Below are positions 8,540 through 18,810 of a DNA stretch of 64,000 bases, piece after piece (the first letter of the stretch is position 1; the number at the start of each line of letters is the position of its first letter). The position numbers and the translations under genes were made by a program. The notes beneath the pieces were generated by a model. The model was given only the letters and a program-made list of their open reading frames with translations, was not told the DNA's origin and ran no database searches. Source of the stretch: Arenimonas oryziterrae DSM 21050 = YC6267 (GTDB lineage: Bacteria > Pseudomonadota > Gammaproteobacteria > Xanthomonadales > Xanthomonadaceae); assembly GCF_000420545.1 (NCBI RefSeq), contig NZ_ATVD01000004.1, positions 62,001 through 126,000 of the forward strand, read 5' to 3'.

Positions 8540-9461
8540 GAGTCGTTTGGTCCCAGAAGGGGAAAAAATTGAACCAGTCGTAGGGCGAGAGACGCAATCG
8601 TCCCTCCATCCAGCGGGCGAATTCGCCGGCGTAGGCCGTCAGCGCCTGCTCGCGTGTGCCTCGCGGCAGACGCACCTGTTCGGCGAGCAGGCTGACTTCG
8701 ACCTGGTAGCCCTCGCCATGATGCAGGCAACCGATCAGATACGCCGGGCATTGCAACAAAGAAGCCAGCAGGTAGGGGCCGATGGGTAGCGGCGCCGAAT
8801 GCCCGAGGAAAGGCACCTGCACTACGCGGTCGCCCTGCACCGGCACGCGGTCGCCGGCGATCGCGATGAATTCGCCCGCGGCCACCCGGTCGGCCAGCAT
8901 CATCACCGTCACCGCAGAAAAATCCGTGACCTGCATCAGGCTCACGCGCGAGTCGGGATTGAGCCGATGCAGTAGGCGATTGAAGCGCTGCGCATGCGCG
9001 GTGTGCACAAGGATGGTCACGCGCAGACCCTCGCGATGCACGGCCGCCGTCTGCAGCAATTCCAGGCAGCCCATATGCGCCGTGATCATCACCCCGCCCT
9101 GCCCCCGGCCGATTGCCGCGAGCACCGCTTCGTGGCCGTGGAATTCCAGACGCTCGCGTCGATAGCGGCCGCTCATCGCCAGCGCCTTGTCGAGCAGGGT
9201 TTCGGCGAAGCAGATGAAGTGCCGGAAGCTGTGGCGCAGGCCCGGCGCCCGCTCGAATACCTGGTGGCTCGCCTGCAGTCGCTCCAGATATTCGCGTGAG
9301 GCGCGACGCGCCATCGGCCGCGTCAGCCAGTAGTAGAAGACCACCGGATACAGGCACAGCCGGAACGGCGTGCGCCCGAACCAGCGATACACGCCGTACA
9401 AAAACCAGATGCCGGCGACAAAGGTGCTCTCGCCCACGCTGGCCCAGTGCCGGCCGCTCAT
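8520..9461 (-). CDS. LpxL/HtrB-like lysophospholipid acyltransferase
   Basis: The 313-residue inner-membrane enzyme belongs to the lipid A late acyltransferase family. It has an N-terminal hydrophobic anchor (FVAGIWFLYGVYRWFG) and the catalytic HxxxxE motif as HMGCLE near residue 117. In aryl polyene clusters such enzymes are proposed to transfer the polyene or a fatty acid to a lipid anchor rather than to lipid A. The ATG at 9459-9461 overlaps the glycosyltransferase stop as ATGA and places the anchor right at the N-terminus. The long upstream extension of the frame is read-through over the glycosyltransferase gene. The 3' end overlaps the ammonia-lyase gene by 20 bases. Confidence 0.87.
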   Translation of the reverse strand: MSGRHWASVGESTFVAGIWFLYGVYRWFGRTPFRLCLYPVVFYYWLTRPMARRASREYLERLQASHQVFERAPGLRHSFRHFICFAETLLDKALAMSGRYRRERLEFHGHEAVLAAIGRGQGGVMITAHMGCLELLQTAAVHREGLRVTILVHTAHAQRFNRLLHRLNPDSRVSLMQVTDFSAVTVMMLADRVAAGEFIAIAGDRVPVQGDRVVQVPFLGHSAPLPIGPYLLASLLQCPAYLIGCLHHGEGYQVEVSLLAEQVRLPRGTREQALTAYAGEFARWMEGRLRLSPYDWFNFFPFWDQTTHAHAPR

Positions 9462-10228
9462 GCGCCGGTCGCCTTGCGCCACAGCAGGCGCGGCGACCGC
9501 CACAACATGCCGAAGAACAGTTTCGCGTGCATGCGCGAGATGCGCACGTTGTCGCGCCAGACATCGAAATGCGACACCCCGTCCAGCGGATAGGTGACGC
9601 GCGTCGGACGGTTGCGCACGCGTACGCCGCGCCAATGCAGACGCACCAGAATCTCGCAGTCGAAATCCATGCGCCGGCCGATCGCCACCGAATCGATGAG
9701 CGCGATGACCGGCGCGAGCGGGTAGACGCGGAATCCGCACATGGAATCACGGATGTCGAAGGACAGCGTATTGATCCAGATCCAGATATGCGTGGCGTAG
9801 CGGCCGTACAGCCGCCCCTTCGGCACCGAGGCGTCGTAGATCGGGCAGCCGCAGACAATCGCCGCCGGATGCGCCCGCGCTTCGGCGAGAAAACCACCGA
9901 TGTCAGCCGGATCGTGCTGGCCGTCGGCGTCGATCTGCAGGACATGCGTGTAGCCGCGCCGCGCGGCTTCGCGGAAACCGGCCATGACGGCGCCGCCCTT
10001 GCCCTGGTTTTCCGTCAGGCGAACCAGGAACACCTCGCCCGGATGCGCTGTGGCCAGCGCGTCCAGTGCGCGCGCGCAGCCGGCTTCAGAACCATCGTCG
10101 ACGAGAACGCAGGCGATGTTCTGGGCGCGTACGCCCGCGACCATGATGCCGATCGCGTGTTCGTGGTTGTAGACCGGGATCACCACGACCGGCCGGAAAT
10201 CGGGATCACCCACGGACGGCGAGCTCAC
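9458..10228 (-). CDS. family 2 glycosyltransferase
   Basis: The 256-residue GT-A fold protein has VVVIPVYNHE at the N-terminus, the donor-binding segment LVDDGS and the metal motif DADGQHD. It should transfer a sugar from a nucleotide- or polyprenyl-phosphate donor, probably to the lipid or aryl end of the pigment. The GTG start (10226-10228) overlaps the ligase stop as GTGA and places the first beta strand 12 residues in, as in related proteins. No transmembrane helix is evident apart from a hydrophobic C-terminal patch, so it is likely cytosolic or peripheral. Confidence 0.87.
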   Translation of the reverse strand: MSSPSVGDPDFRPVVVIPVYNHEHAIGIMVAGVRAQNIACVLVDDGSEAGCARALDALATAHPGEVFLVRLTENQGKGGAVMAGFREAARRGYTHVLQIDADGQHDPADIGGFLAEARAHPAAIVCGCPIYDASVPKGRLYGRYATHIWIWINTLSFDIRDSMCGFRVYPLAPVIALIDSVAIGRRMDFDCEILVRLHWRGVRVRNRPTRVTYPLDGVSHFDVWRDNVRISRMHAKLFFGMLWRSPRLLWRKATGA

Positions 10229-11937
10229 GGGACAAGCTCTTCGGCCGCGACCGGCAGCGCGGTGAACAACACGCGACCGCTGGCATGCGCGCCCAGCTCG
10301 GAGGTGTAGCGGAACGCCAGCGCACCGTGGTTCTCCTGCCAATCCAATTGCAGGTTCAGTCGCGTTCCCGGACGCACCAGCAACTGGAACTTCAACACAT
10401 CCATGCGCGCGAACTGGCGCTGCAACGCAAACGCCTCGCGGCCGAGCCGGATCGCCCAGTCGAGCAAAGCCACGCCCGGCAAGACCGGCGTGATCGGGAA
10501 ATGGCCGTCGAACACGGCGAGCTCGGCGTCGACGTCCAGATTCAGGCTGACAGTGTTCGCCGTGCGGCTCTGCCAGTCGGGTCGGGGCAACAGGGGTTTG
10601 AACAACACGGCCAGTCGCGCCTCGGTGACCTTGCCCTGCGTGTCGACCGGCAGGGTCTCGACGAAGCGCCAGCGGCGCGGCAAGGCGATCGCGTCGATGC
10701 TGCCCGCCAGGATGTCGCGCAGTTTCTGCACCAGTACCCGTTTGCCGGCGCTGGCCAGCAGGTCGCGTCCTTCGTGCGTCAGCCGGCAGACGGCGGCGAC
10801 GACCGTGCGTTCGCCCGTCAGCAGCAAGGTCCGCGCCTCGTGTACCAGCGGCGACGCTTGCAGGCCGCGCTCGATCGCCGTCAGCGAAATGCGCCGCTCC
10901 TCGATCTTCACGATGCGATCCGCGCGTCCGACCAGCACGAATCCCTGCTCGACCGCGACCGCGCGATCGGCGCTGACGAACCACTGCGCATCCGGCAGAT
11001 GCGCCGACCGCACGGCCAGCGTCTCGCCGTCGATGCGCCAATCGACGCCGCGCAGCGGCGACCAGGCCTGCGTGCTGCCCTGCCGCGACGCGATGCCGCC
11101 GGTCTCGGTGCTGCCGAACACTTCCACCGGAACGACGCCCCACAATCGGTGCACCGATGCCGAGGCTTCCGGCGGCAAAGGACCGCCCGAGGAAAACACG
11201 GCACGCAAGCCGGGCTTCATCGCGCGCCAATCGATGGTTGTGGACAGACGTTTGAGATGGGCGGGACTGCTGACGAGCACCGAGGGCTGCGCATCGAGCG
11301 TCGCGGCGATCTGTTCGGGATAGGCCAGCCGCTGTGCGGCGAACGGGCGCCCGGCGGCGAGCGGCCACAGCACGCGGAACAGCAAGCCGTAAATGTGTTG
11401 ATGGGAGACCGTGCCGTGGATCGTCGCGCCGTCGATGGCGACGCCGAAACGGCTTTCCAGCGACGCAATCTCGCTGTCGAGCTGATGCAGGCGTTTTTCC
11501 ACGGCGGCCGGCTCGCCACTGGAGCCCGAGGTGTAGATCACCAGGCGCGTGCTGCGCAGATCCAGAGGCCGCAGCACGTCGTCGCCGGCATCGCCGTGCG
11601 CGAAGTCGGGCTGCAAGCCATCGGGCAGGTCGCCAGCGAAGGCATCGACGACGGTGCGCAGCCGCTCCAGTGTGTCGGGCAGGACGTCGCCAGGCAAAGT
11701 GACTATTTTTCCGGCGTGCCAGGCACCGAACAAGGCCGCGGCGAAACTCAGGCTACTTTCGGCATGCAGGGCGACGCGCGTGCCGGCTTCGCGACGGAAG
11801 CGGCATCGCCAGGCCAACACCTGCCGGCGAAACGATTCGAACGGGACGGCGGCGCCGTGTTCGAAGGCGACAATGCGCGCGGCATCCGCAGATGCGTCGC
11901 CGGAGAACAACAAAGGCAGCGCACGCCACTCAGCCAT
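10225..11937 (-). CDS. AMP-dependent acyl/aryl ligase fused to a hotdog dehydratase-like domain
   Basis: This is a 570-residue two-domain protein. Residues 1-440 form an ANL adenylation domain with the P-loop signature YTSGSSGEP at about 135-143. The last roughly 115 residues form a hotdog domain with the FabZ-like motif GHFP...VLPGVALLDWA. In E. coli APE the same functions are separate proteins: ApeH, which loads the aryl acid on the carrier protein, and ApeI, a dehydratase. The fusion suggests one product that activates an aryl acid and dehydrates the growing chain. ATG 11935-11937; overlaps the COG4648 gene by 8 bases and the glycosyltransferase gene by 4. Confidence 0.9.
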   Translation of the reverse strand: MAEWRALPLLFSGDASADAARIVAFEHGAAVPFESFRRQVLAWRCRFRREAGTRVALHAESSLSFAAALFGAWHAGKIVTLPGDVLPDTLERLRTVVDAFAGDLPDGLQPDFAHGDAGDDVLRPLDLRSTRLVIYTSGSSGEPAAVEKRLHQLDSEIASLESRFGVAIDGATIHGTVSHQHIYGLLFRVLWPLAAGRPFAAQRLAYPEQIAATLDAQPSVLVSSPAHLKRLSTTIDWRAMKPGLRAVFSSGGPLPPEASASVHRLWGVVPVEVFGSTETGGIASRQGSTQAWSPLRGVDWRIDGETLAVRSAHLPDAQWFVSADRAVAVEQGFVLVGRADRIVKIEERRISLTAIERGLQASPLVHEARTLLLTGERTVVAAVCRLTHEGRDLLASAGKRVLVQKLRDILAGSIDAIALPRRWRFVETLPVDTQGKVTEARLAVLFKPLLPRPDWQSRTANTVSLNLDVDAELAVFDGHFPITPVLPGVALLDWAIRLGREAFALQRQFARMDVLKFQLLVRPGTRLNLQLDWQENHGALAFRYTSELGAHASGRVLFTALPVAAEELVP

Positions 11938-12478
11938 GCGCCTGCCCCGCTTTCACGCGACGTCGCACCAACCATTCGCCGGCAAACAGCACGCCCATCA
12001 ATACGTACGCCAGAAGCCCGTTGTACAACGCCCACACAGCGTCGGAACACCACAGCGCCGTGATCAGCGCGATGCTGCCATTGAGCACGAAGAACCCACA
12101 CCAGACGATCGTCACCTTGCGCGTATAGACGACGCCTTCCGGCGGAAGATCCGGTTCCTGCAGGCGCGCCAGACGCTCGATGACCGTCGGCGGATGCCGC
12201 AGGCTCACCGCGAACACGACCAGCATCACGGCATTGACGAGCACGGGATAGAGTTTCAGCGGCATCGCGTCGTTGCCCAGCACGCTGAACAACACGAGCA
12301 CGCCGGCACCGGCGGCGGCGGCGAGCCAAAGACGATCGCGGCTGATGACGGCGCGTGCCGTCGCCATCACCAGCAGGAAAATCGCCAACCAGCGCGGCTC
12401 GACATGGCCCAGTCCGAAATAGATCGCGAGCGGATACAGGAGCGTCACCAGCCAGATCAAGGCCGTACGCAAGCGCAT
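11930..12478 (-). CDS. COG4648-type integral membrane protein of APE clusters
   Basis: The 182-residue, very hydrophobic protein has about five predicted membrane helices (for example ALIWLVTLLYPLAIYFGL at the N-terminus). It belongs to the COG4648 family, found almost only in aryl polyene operons and long mis-annotated as a gyrase subunit; it has no similarity to gyrase. Its function is unknown; a role in anchoring or presenting the pigment assembly enzymes at the inner membrane is only inferred. The ATG at 12476-12478 follows the first carrier-protein stop after 2 bases. Confidence 0.82.
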   Translation of the reverse strand: MRLRTALIWLVTLLYPLAIYFGLGHVEPRWLAIFLLVMATARAVISRDRLWLAAAAGAGVLVLFSVLGNDAMPLKLYPVLVNAVMLVVFAVSLRHPPTVIERLARLQEPDLPPEGVVYTRKVTIVWCGFFVLNGSIALITALWCSDAVWALYNGLLAYVLMGVLFAGEWLVRRRVKAGQAHG

Positions 12479-12480
12479 GA

Positions 12481-12750
12481 CTAGCTGCCGGTCGAGGCTT
12501 CGTGTCCCGTCTGCATCATGCCGTGCACGGCATCGACGACGTCCGAGACGGTGCGCACGGACTTGAAGGCTTCGGGCTTGAGGGAACTGCCGATCAATGG
12601 CTTGAGCTGCACGATCAGATCGACCGCGTCGATACTGTCGATGTCCAGGTCCTCCCCCAGCTTCGCGTCGAGACGGATGCGTTCGGCTTCGATCCCGAAC
12701 GTATCGCGCAGGATGGCGGAGATGCGCTGGTAGAGCTGTTCCTTGGTCAT
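12481..12750 (-). CDS. acyl carrier protein, first of two (3' copy)
   Basis: The 89-residue carrier protein has the phosphopantetheine attachment site LDIDSIDAVDL (Ser at about 39). It holds the growing acyl chain as a thioester for the ketosynthase, reductase and dehydratases of the operon. It is clearly different in sequence from the second carrier protein just upstream, matching the paired carriers ApeE/ApeF of E. coli. ATG 12748-12750, 36 bases after the stop of the second carrier gene, one of the few real spacers in the operon. Confidence 0.92.
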   Translation of the reverse strand: MTKEQLYQRISAILRDTFGIEAERIRLDAKLGEDLDIDSIDAVDLIVQLKPLIGSSLKPEAFKSVRTVSDVVDAVHGMMQTGHEASTGS

Positions 12751-12786
12751 GATCGGGTTCTTCTTCTACGAGCCTCGGCGGGCTCT

Positions 12787-13047
12787 TTATTGCTTGCGGT
12801 TGGCGGCCACGAACGCGCACAGCGTCTGCACGCTGGCGAAATGGCGGCGGGTGTCTTCGGAATCGGCGGACAGGGTCACGCCGTAACGCTTTTGCAGGGC
12901 CAGACCCAGTTCCAGCGCGTCGATCGAGTCCAGGCCCAGGCCTTCGTTGAACAAGGGCGCGGCGGCGTCGATGTCGGCGGGCGTGACATCCTCGAGGGAC
13001 ATGGAACTGATGATCAGATCCTTGATTTCTGCTTCAAGCGCTTGCAA
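12787..13047 (-). CDS. acyl carrier protein, second of two (5' copy)
   Basis: The 86-residue phosphopantetheine-binding protein has the attachment motif GLDSIDALEL (Ser at about 40). The start appears to be TTG (13045-13047): it puts the family N-terminus in frame, and a GGAG ribosome site lies 7 bases upstream; the next Met is inside the first helix and would truncate it. The 5' end overlaps the acyltransferase gene by 14 bases. Having two carriers suggests that one is loaded with the aryl starter and the other with malonyl or elongation intermediates, which is inference. Confidence 0.9.
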   Translation of the reverse strand: MQALEAEIKDLIISSMSLEDVTPADIDAAAPLFNEGLGLDSIDALELGLALQKRYGVTLSADSEDTRRHFASVQTLCAFVAANRKQ

Positions 13048-13807
13048 TGGGCCGCTCCAGATCGAAATAGCCGGTCAGGTGTTCGGTCAGCTTCCGTGCC
13101 GCCTGGGCTTCGCTCGTTCCGGCAAGAAACGGGGCCACCGGCATGTCCTCTCGGACCTCAATGGACACATGAAAACGACGTGAAGGCACACGATACCATT
13201 TCTCACCTTTCGACAGGGTCGGCGGGCTGCAACGGATGATCACCGGCGTGATGTCGCGCAGGCCGCGAACAGCGATATTCGCCGCTCCGCGCTGCAGGGT
13301 CGCGGGCCCCGTTCGGGGGGTCCGGGTGCCCTCGGGGAAGATGATGAGATTCTTTCCTGAACGCAGCGAGGCGATGCAGTCCTCGATCAGGCCGGCCCCG
13401 TTGTCGTTGCAGATGTAGCGCGTCGCACGCACCGGCCCGCGGGTGAAAGGATTGGTGGCCAGGCGGGATTTCACGACGCAGTCGGCATTGGGAATCAGCG
13501 AGACCAGGAACACCACGTCGATGAGGGTCGGATGGTTGGCCAGGACCAGCAGGCCCCGACGCTCGAGCCGCTCCGCGCCGCGGATTTCATAGGTTAGGAC
13601 GCCCATGCGGTGCATGAACCCGATGAACAGCGCGAAGCTGCGGTGGATGATCGCCCGCGCCTTCTGGCTGCGGACCTCCAGATCGCGCACCAGCAAGCTC
13701 AGCAGCGGAAACACCAGCAGCCACAGGATCACCCCGCCGATGCCGAAGCTCAGGAAACTCAGGCCGGTGGCGATGACCCGCCAGGCGTAGTTCAGACGCT
13801 CACGCAT
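13034..13807 (-). CDS. 1-acylglycerol-3-phosphate acyltransferase-like (PlsC family)
   Basis: The 257-residue membrane-associated enzyme has the PlsC motifs: NHPTLID (the HxxxxD catalytic box) near residue 82 and FPEGTRT near 155. An N-terminal hydrophobic helix (LSFLSFGIGGVILWLLVFPLLSLL) would anchor it in the inner membrane. It transfers an acyl group to a lysophospholipid-like acceptor; in this operon the acyl group may be the polyene itself. The ATG at 13805-13807 was chosen because it starts just before the anchor helix; the upstream frame is read-through. It overlaps the gene before it by 8 bases. Confidence 0.87.
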   Translation of the reverse strand: MRERLNYAWRVIATGLSFLSFGIGGVILWLLVFPLLSLLVRDLEVRSQKARAIIHRSFALFIGFMHRMGVLTYEIRGAERLERRGLLVLANHPTLIDVVFLVSLIPNADCVVKSRLATNPFTRGPVRATRYICNDNGAGLIEDCIASLRSGKNLIIFPEGTRTPRTGPATLQRGAANIAVRGLRDITPVIIRCSPPTLSKGEKWYRVPSRRFHVSIEVREDMPVAPFLAGTSEAQAARKLTEHLTGYFDLERPIASA

Positions 13808-14537
13808 GCCGTTGCCAGCGCCAGCATCGACCGGACGCATGGAATTCCATCGCCGCGTCGTCCGAAAGCAGGAAACGCAGCACTTCCAGGCCATGCGGCA
13901 GCCCGGTCGGTGCCTGTCCGTCCGCATCCGTGCCGTCGCCGTCGAGGGAAAACCCGGCGTCGCCGGCTTGGGCGGCGGCGATGCGCAAGGCCCAGGCGTA
14001 GTCGGCCGCGGGCTCGTCCGCGTAGGGGGCATAGGCGTCGGGCGGGCATCCGTCGTACATCGCGATCAGCACTTCCTCGGCGCCATCAGAAAGCAGGCCC
14101 AAGGCCTCGATCACGGCGGCTTCCGCGCTCGCCGCCCCCGCTGACACCGCCGAATAATTACCGGTGAGCTTGCGCGCGATGCTGTACTGCGCGGCGATCG
14201 CGTTGTGCGTGGACAGACCGAAATTCGTCGGCGACAGGGCTTCATCGCGCGCCAGTGCGTCGAGCATCTCGTAGGTGCGGCTCAGATCGCCGTGCCGGGA
14301 CGCGAACACCAGCGGAACCGCTGTATCGACCGAGACCTGGCACCAGTAAGCCACCTGCAAGGCCATGCGCCCGAGGTTTTCCACACGTCGCCGCTGCATC
14401 GCCGGCATTTCCGCCAAGGCAGGAGTGTCCTCGCCCTTAGGCAGATGCGGTTGGCGGGCCCAGTCCAGCCAGGCCTGCCGGTCGGTCAGCCCCGGCGCGA
14501 ACGCGTGCCAGTCCTTGAGAAGAAAATGCGGCTTCAT
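13800..14537 (-). CDS. ketosynthase-like chain length factor (Cys-less)
   Basis: The 245-residue protein matches the short beta-ketoacyl synthase N-terminal-like family (PF13723). At the place where condensing enzymes have an active-site Cys it reads AVSAGAASAEA, so no Cys nucleophile is present. The known partner is ApeC, which acts as a chain-length factor with the ketosynthase ApeO; the catalytic partner here would be the KS gene at 628-1812. It is the first gene of the operon. The ATG at 14535-14537 fits the family N-terminus (HFLLKDWHAFAPG) but has no strong ribosome site. The upstream frame runs into the tRNA terminator and is unlikely to be translated. Confidence 0.82.
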   Translation of the reverse strand: MKPHFLLKDWHAFAPGLTDRQAWLDWARQPHLPKGEDTPALAEMPAMQRRRVENLGRMALQVAYWCQVSVDTAVPLVFASRHGDLSRTYEMLDALARDEALSPTNFGLSTHNAIAAQYSIARKLTGNYSAVSAGAASAEAAVIEALGLLSDGAEEVLIAMYDGCPPDAYAPYADEPAADYAWALRIAAAQAGDAGFSLDGDGTDADGQAPTGLPHGLEVLRFLLSDDAAMEFHASGRCWRWQRHA

Positions 14538-14618
14538 TCGTTCGGCATCGCGCAGGAAAGTCCGGAACCAAGGCGTCGGGGCGACATTGTCGCCGGATTC
14601 GGCACCGAACCGCAGATG

Positions 14619-14643
14619 CAAAAAACCCGGCCGGAGCCGGGTC
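14619..14643 (-). terminator. Rho-independent terminator after tRNA-Glu
   Basis: Read on the minus strand, a 7-bp GC-rich stem (ACCCGGC/GCCGGGT) with a 4-base loop is followed by six T residues. It closes the tRNA-Ala/tRNA-Glu unit and separates it from the pigment operon that begins about 80 bases further on. Confidence 0.85.
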
Positions 14644-14676
14644 TTTGCTGCCTTGGCTTTCACTCCAAGGCCAGTG

Positions 14677-14752
14677 TGGCGTCCCCACGGGGATTCGAAC
14701 CCCGGTCGCTACCGTGAAAGGGTAATGTCCTAGGCCTCTAGACGATGGGGAC
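14677..14752 (-). tRNA. tRNA-Glu (anticodon TTC)
   Basis: The 76-nt cloverleaf has acceptor GTCCCCA/TGGGGAC, anticodon loop CTTTCAC (TTC), T-loop TTCGAAT and an encoded 3' GCCA. It is very close to enterobacterial tRNA-Glu and is probably co-transcribed with tRNA-Ala 19 bases upstream. Confidence 0.97.
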
Positions 14753-14771
14753 AACGACTGTTTGAAACTAG

Positions 14772-14847
<76 letters not shown>

Positions 14848-14890
14848 ACCGAAGGAAGAAGCGGAATATTAACGGCGTCGATTTCCGTCG

Positions 14891-15388
14891 TCAAGCGCAA
14901 ACGACGGATTGCTCGTCGGCATCTTCCGGAGCGAGCGGCTTCAGGGTCTGCGGGCCATGCCCCTGCCCGGCCAGATACTCGAGCCATTTGTTGAGAAAAT
15001 TGTTCATGCGCAGGCGGTGGCCGAGCAGAACTTTCGGCGACGGATACAGGCCGAGTACGTCCTGCCAGTGCCGGCCCACATAACAATGCGTGACTTCCGC
15101 CTGGCGCGCGTCGCGGTAGATGCGCACATAGGCGGACGGATCGGGCTGGCCGGTCTGCGGGTCCTTGAGCCGGTAGCTCAGGCGCAATTCCAGCGTGTAC
15201 GGATGCACCTCCAGCACTTCGACCAGCAGTTCGAGGCCACCGGCGACCTGCGAGACGTAGCTGCCCTGGCGCAATTGCGCATGGTCGAACAGTCGCGACA
15301 GCCGCTGATAATTCTCGCCATAAAGCCCCATCAGCCACGCGAAGCGGCTGAAACGGGGCAAGGACGATCGGGTGATCAAGCTGCTCAT
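14891..15388 (-). CDS. DUF1249 family protein (YqiB-like)
   Basis: The 165-residue cytosolic protein belongs to the DUF1249 family, found across gammaproteobacteria as E. coli YqiB. The conserved features are an N-terminal basic segment, YGENYQRL near residue 23, and a C-terminal half with HCYVGRHW and LNKWLEYL. No enzymatic motif is recognised and the function is unknown. ATG 15386-15388. It lies between the tRNA pair and ppsR with no sign of an operon link. Confidence 0.82.
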   Translation of the reverse strand: MSSLITRSSLPRFSRFAWLMGLYGENYQRLSRLFDHAQLRQGSYVSQVAGGLELLVEVLEVHPYTLELRLSYRLKDPQTGQPDPSAYVRIYRDARQAEVTHCYVGRHWQDVLGLYPSPKVLLGHRLRMNNFLNKWLEYLAGQGHGPQTLKPLAPEDADEQSVVCA

Positions 15389-15446
15389 GGCAGGATGCTA
15401 GCACGCGATTTACGGCGTTCTGCAGCCTGTTTCGGGACTTGCGAAA

Positions 15447-16268
15447 TCAGAACATGTGGCGCTGAATACCGAATTGCGCCAGCACTTTGCTGGCGATCTC
15501 CTCGATCGATGTATGGGTCGTGCTCAGCGAGGGCAGCCCGACAATCTTGAACAGCGATTCAGCGCGCGCGACCTCCGCCCGGCATTGCTCGATCGTCGCG
15601 TAGCGCGAATTGGGCTTGCGCTCGGTGCGGATTTGCTGAAGCCGCACCGGATCGATGGTCAGGCCGAACAATTTGCGTCGGTAGGGCTTGAGGCGCTTGG
15701 GCAACTCGTCGATTTCCAGGTCGTCCTCGGTCAGCGGGTAATTGGCCGCCTTGACGCCGTAATGCAGGGCCAGATACAGGCAGGTCGGCGTCTTGCCCGA
15801 GCGCGACACGCCCACCAGGATCAGGTCCGCCTCGCCGTAATCCAGATCGACGCCGTCGTCGTGGGTCAGCGCGTAGTTGGTCGCGTTGATGCGGGCCTCG
15901 TAGGCGGCGAAATCGACCAGGCCGTGCGCCTTGCCGGCGCGCGCCTGCCGCTTCATACCCAGCTCCTGCTCAAGCGGCAGGATGAAGGGGGCGAAGACGT
16001 CGAGCATCAGGGCGCCGCTGTCGCCGAGAATCGCGATCAGCTCCATGTCCACCGCGCTGTTGACCACGACCGGACGCAGGCCGGCGCGTTCACCGGCCTC
16101 GCGGATCTGCGCGGCGGCGGCCTGGGCCTTGTCGACCGAATCCACGAAGGCGATGCGGGTCGTCTCGAATTCCACGCCCTCGAACTGGGTGAGCAGGCTG
16201 TGGCCGATGGTTTCGGCGGTGATGCCGGTGCCGTCGGAGATGTAGAAAACCGGTCGCTTCTGGCTCAT
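15447..16268 (-). CDS. ppsR: PEP synthase regulatory protein (kinase/pyrophosphorylase)
   Basis: The 273-residue DUF299 protein has the nucleotide-binding motif GVSRSGKTP at about 150-158 and an N-terminal [13 protein letters not shown] that is nearly invariant in the family. PpsR inactivates PEP synthase by ADP-dependent phosphorylation of a Thr and reactivates it by phosphate-dependent dephosphorylation. The ATG at 16266-16268 gives the standard family length (E. coli about 277). The gene is divergent from ppsA, its known target, across a 159-base spacer, a common arrangement. Confidence 0.94.
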   Translation of the reverse strand: MSQKRPVFYISDGTGITAETIGHSLLTQFEGVEFETTRIAFVDSVDKAQAAAAQIREAGERAGLRPVVVNSAVDMELIAILGDSGALMLDVFAPFILPLEQELGMKRQARAGKAHGLVDFAAYEARINATNYALTHDDGVDLDYGEADLILVGVSRSGKTPTCLYLALHYGVKAANYPLTEDDLEIDELPKRLKPYRRKLFGLTIDPVRLQQIRTERKPNSRYATIEQCRAEVARAESLFKIVGLPSLSTTHTSIEEIASKVLAQFGIQRHMF

Positions 16269-16355
16269 GGACAAGGAATGGCTCGGAATGGCGCGGGTCG
16301 CGACGAGGCGATTGTGCCCGGTCTGGCGCGGCCGGCCCACCCGGACAGACTTTGC

Positions 16356-16385
16356 TTGTCCCGCCCAGCGCTGGGACGGGATAAT
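16356..16385 (+). promoter_or_regulatory. candidate ppsA promoter with a palindrome in the spacer
   Basis: TTGTCC (16356-16361) and GATAAT (16380-16385), 18 bases apart, resemble sigma-70 -35 and -10 boxes. The spacer is nearly filled by an inverted repeat: TCCCG-CCCAGC then GCTGGG-A-CGGGA (16359-16381). A regulator bound there would block RNA polymerase. This is seen in sequence; activity is inferred. Confidence 0.45.
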
Positions 16386-16416
16386 AGCGGTCTTGGCTTA
16401 TCGCCCCCTGCCCCCT

Positions 16417-16421
16417 CGGAG
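16417..16421 (+). promoter_or_regulatory. ribosome binding site for the ppsA TTG start
   Basis: CGGAG lies 6 bases before the TTG at 16428. The spacing is right, and it is the main reason, with the conserved protein N-terminus, for choosing this non-ATG start. Confidence 0.65.
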
Positions 16422-16427
16422 CCCGAC

Positions 16428-18800
<2,373 letters not shown>

Positions 18801-18810
18801 GCCGCCCGGC

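Noticed and set aside
15456-16427. Upstream extension of the ppsA frame
   Set aside because: It lies antisense to ppsR, and the translation before the TTG at 16428 has no PpsA similarity.
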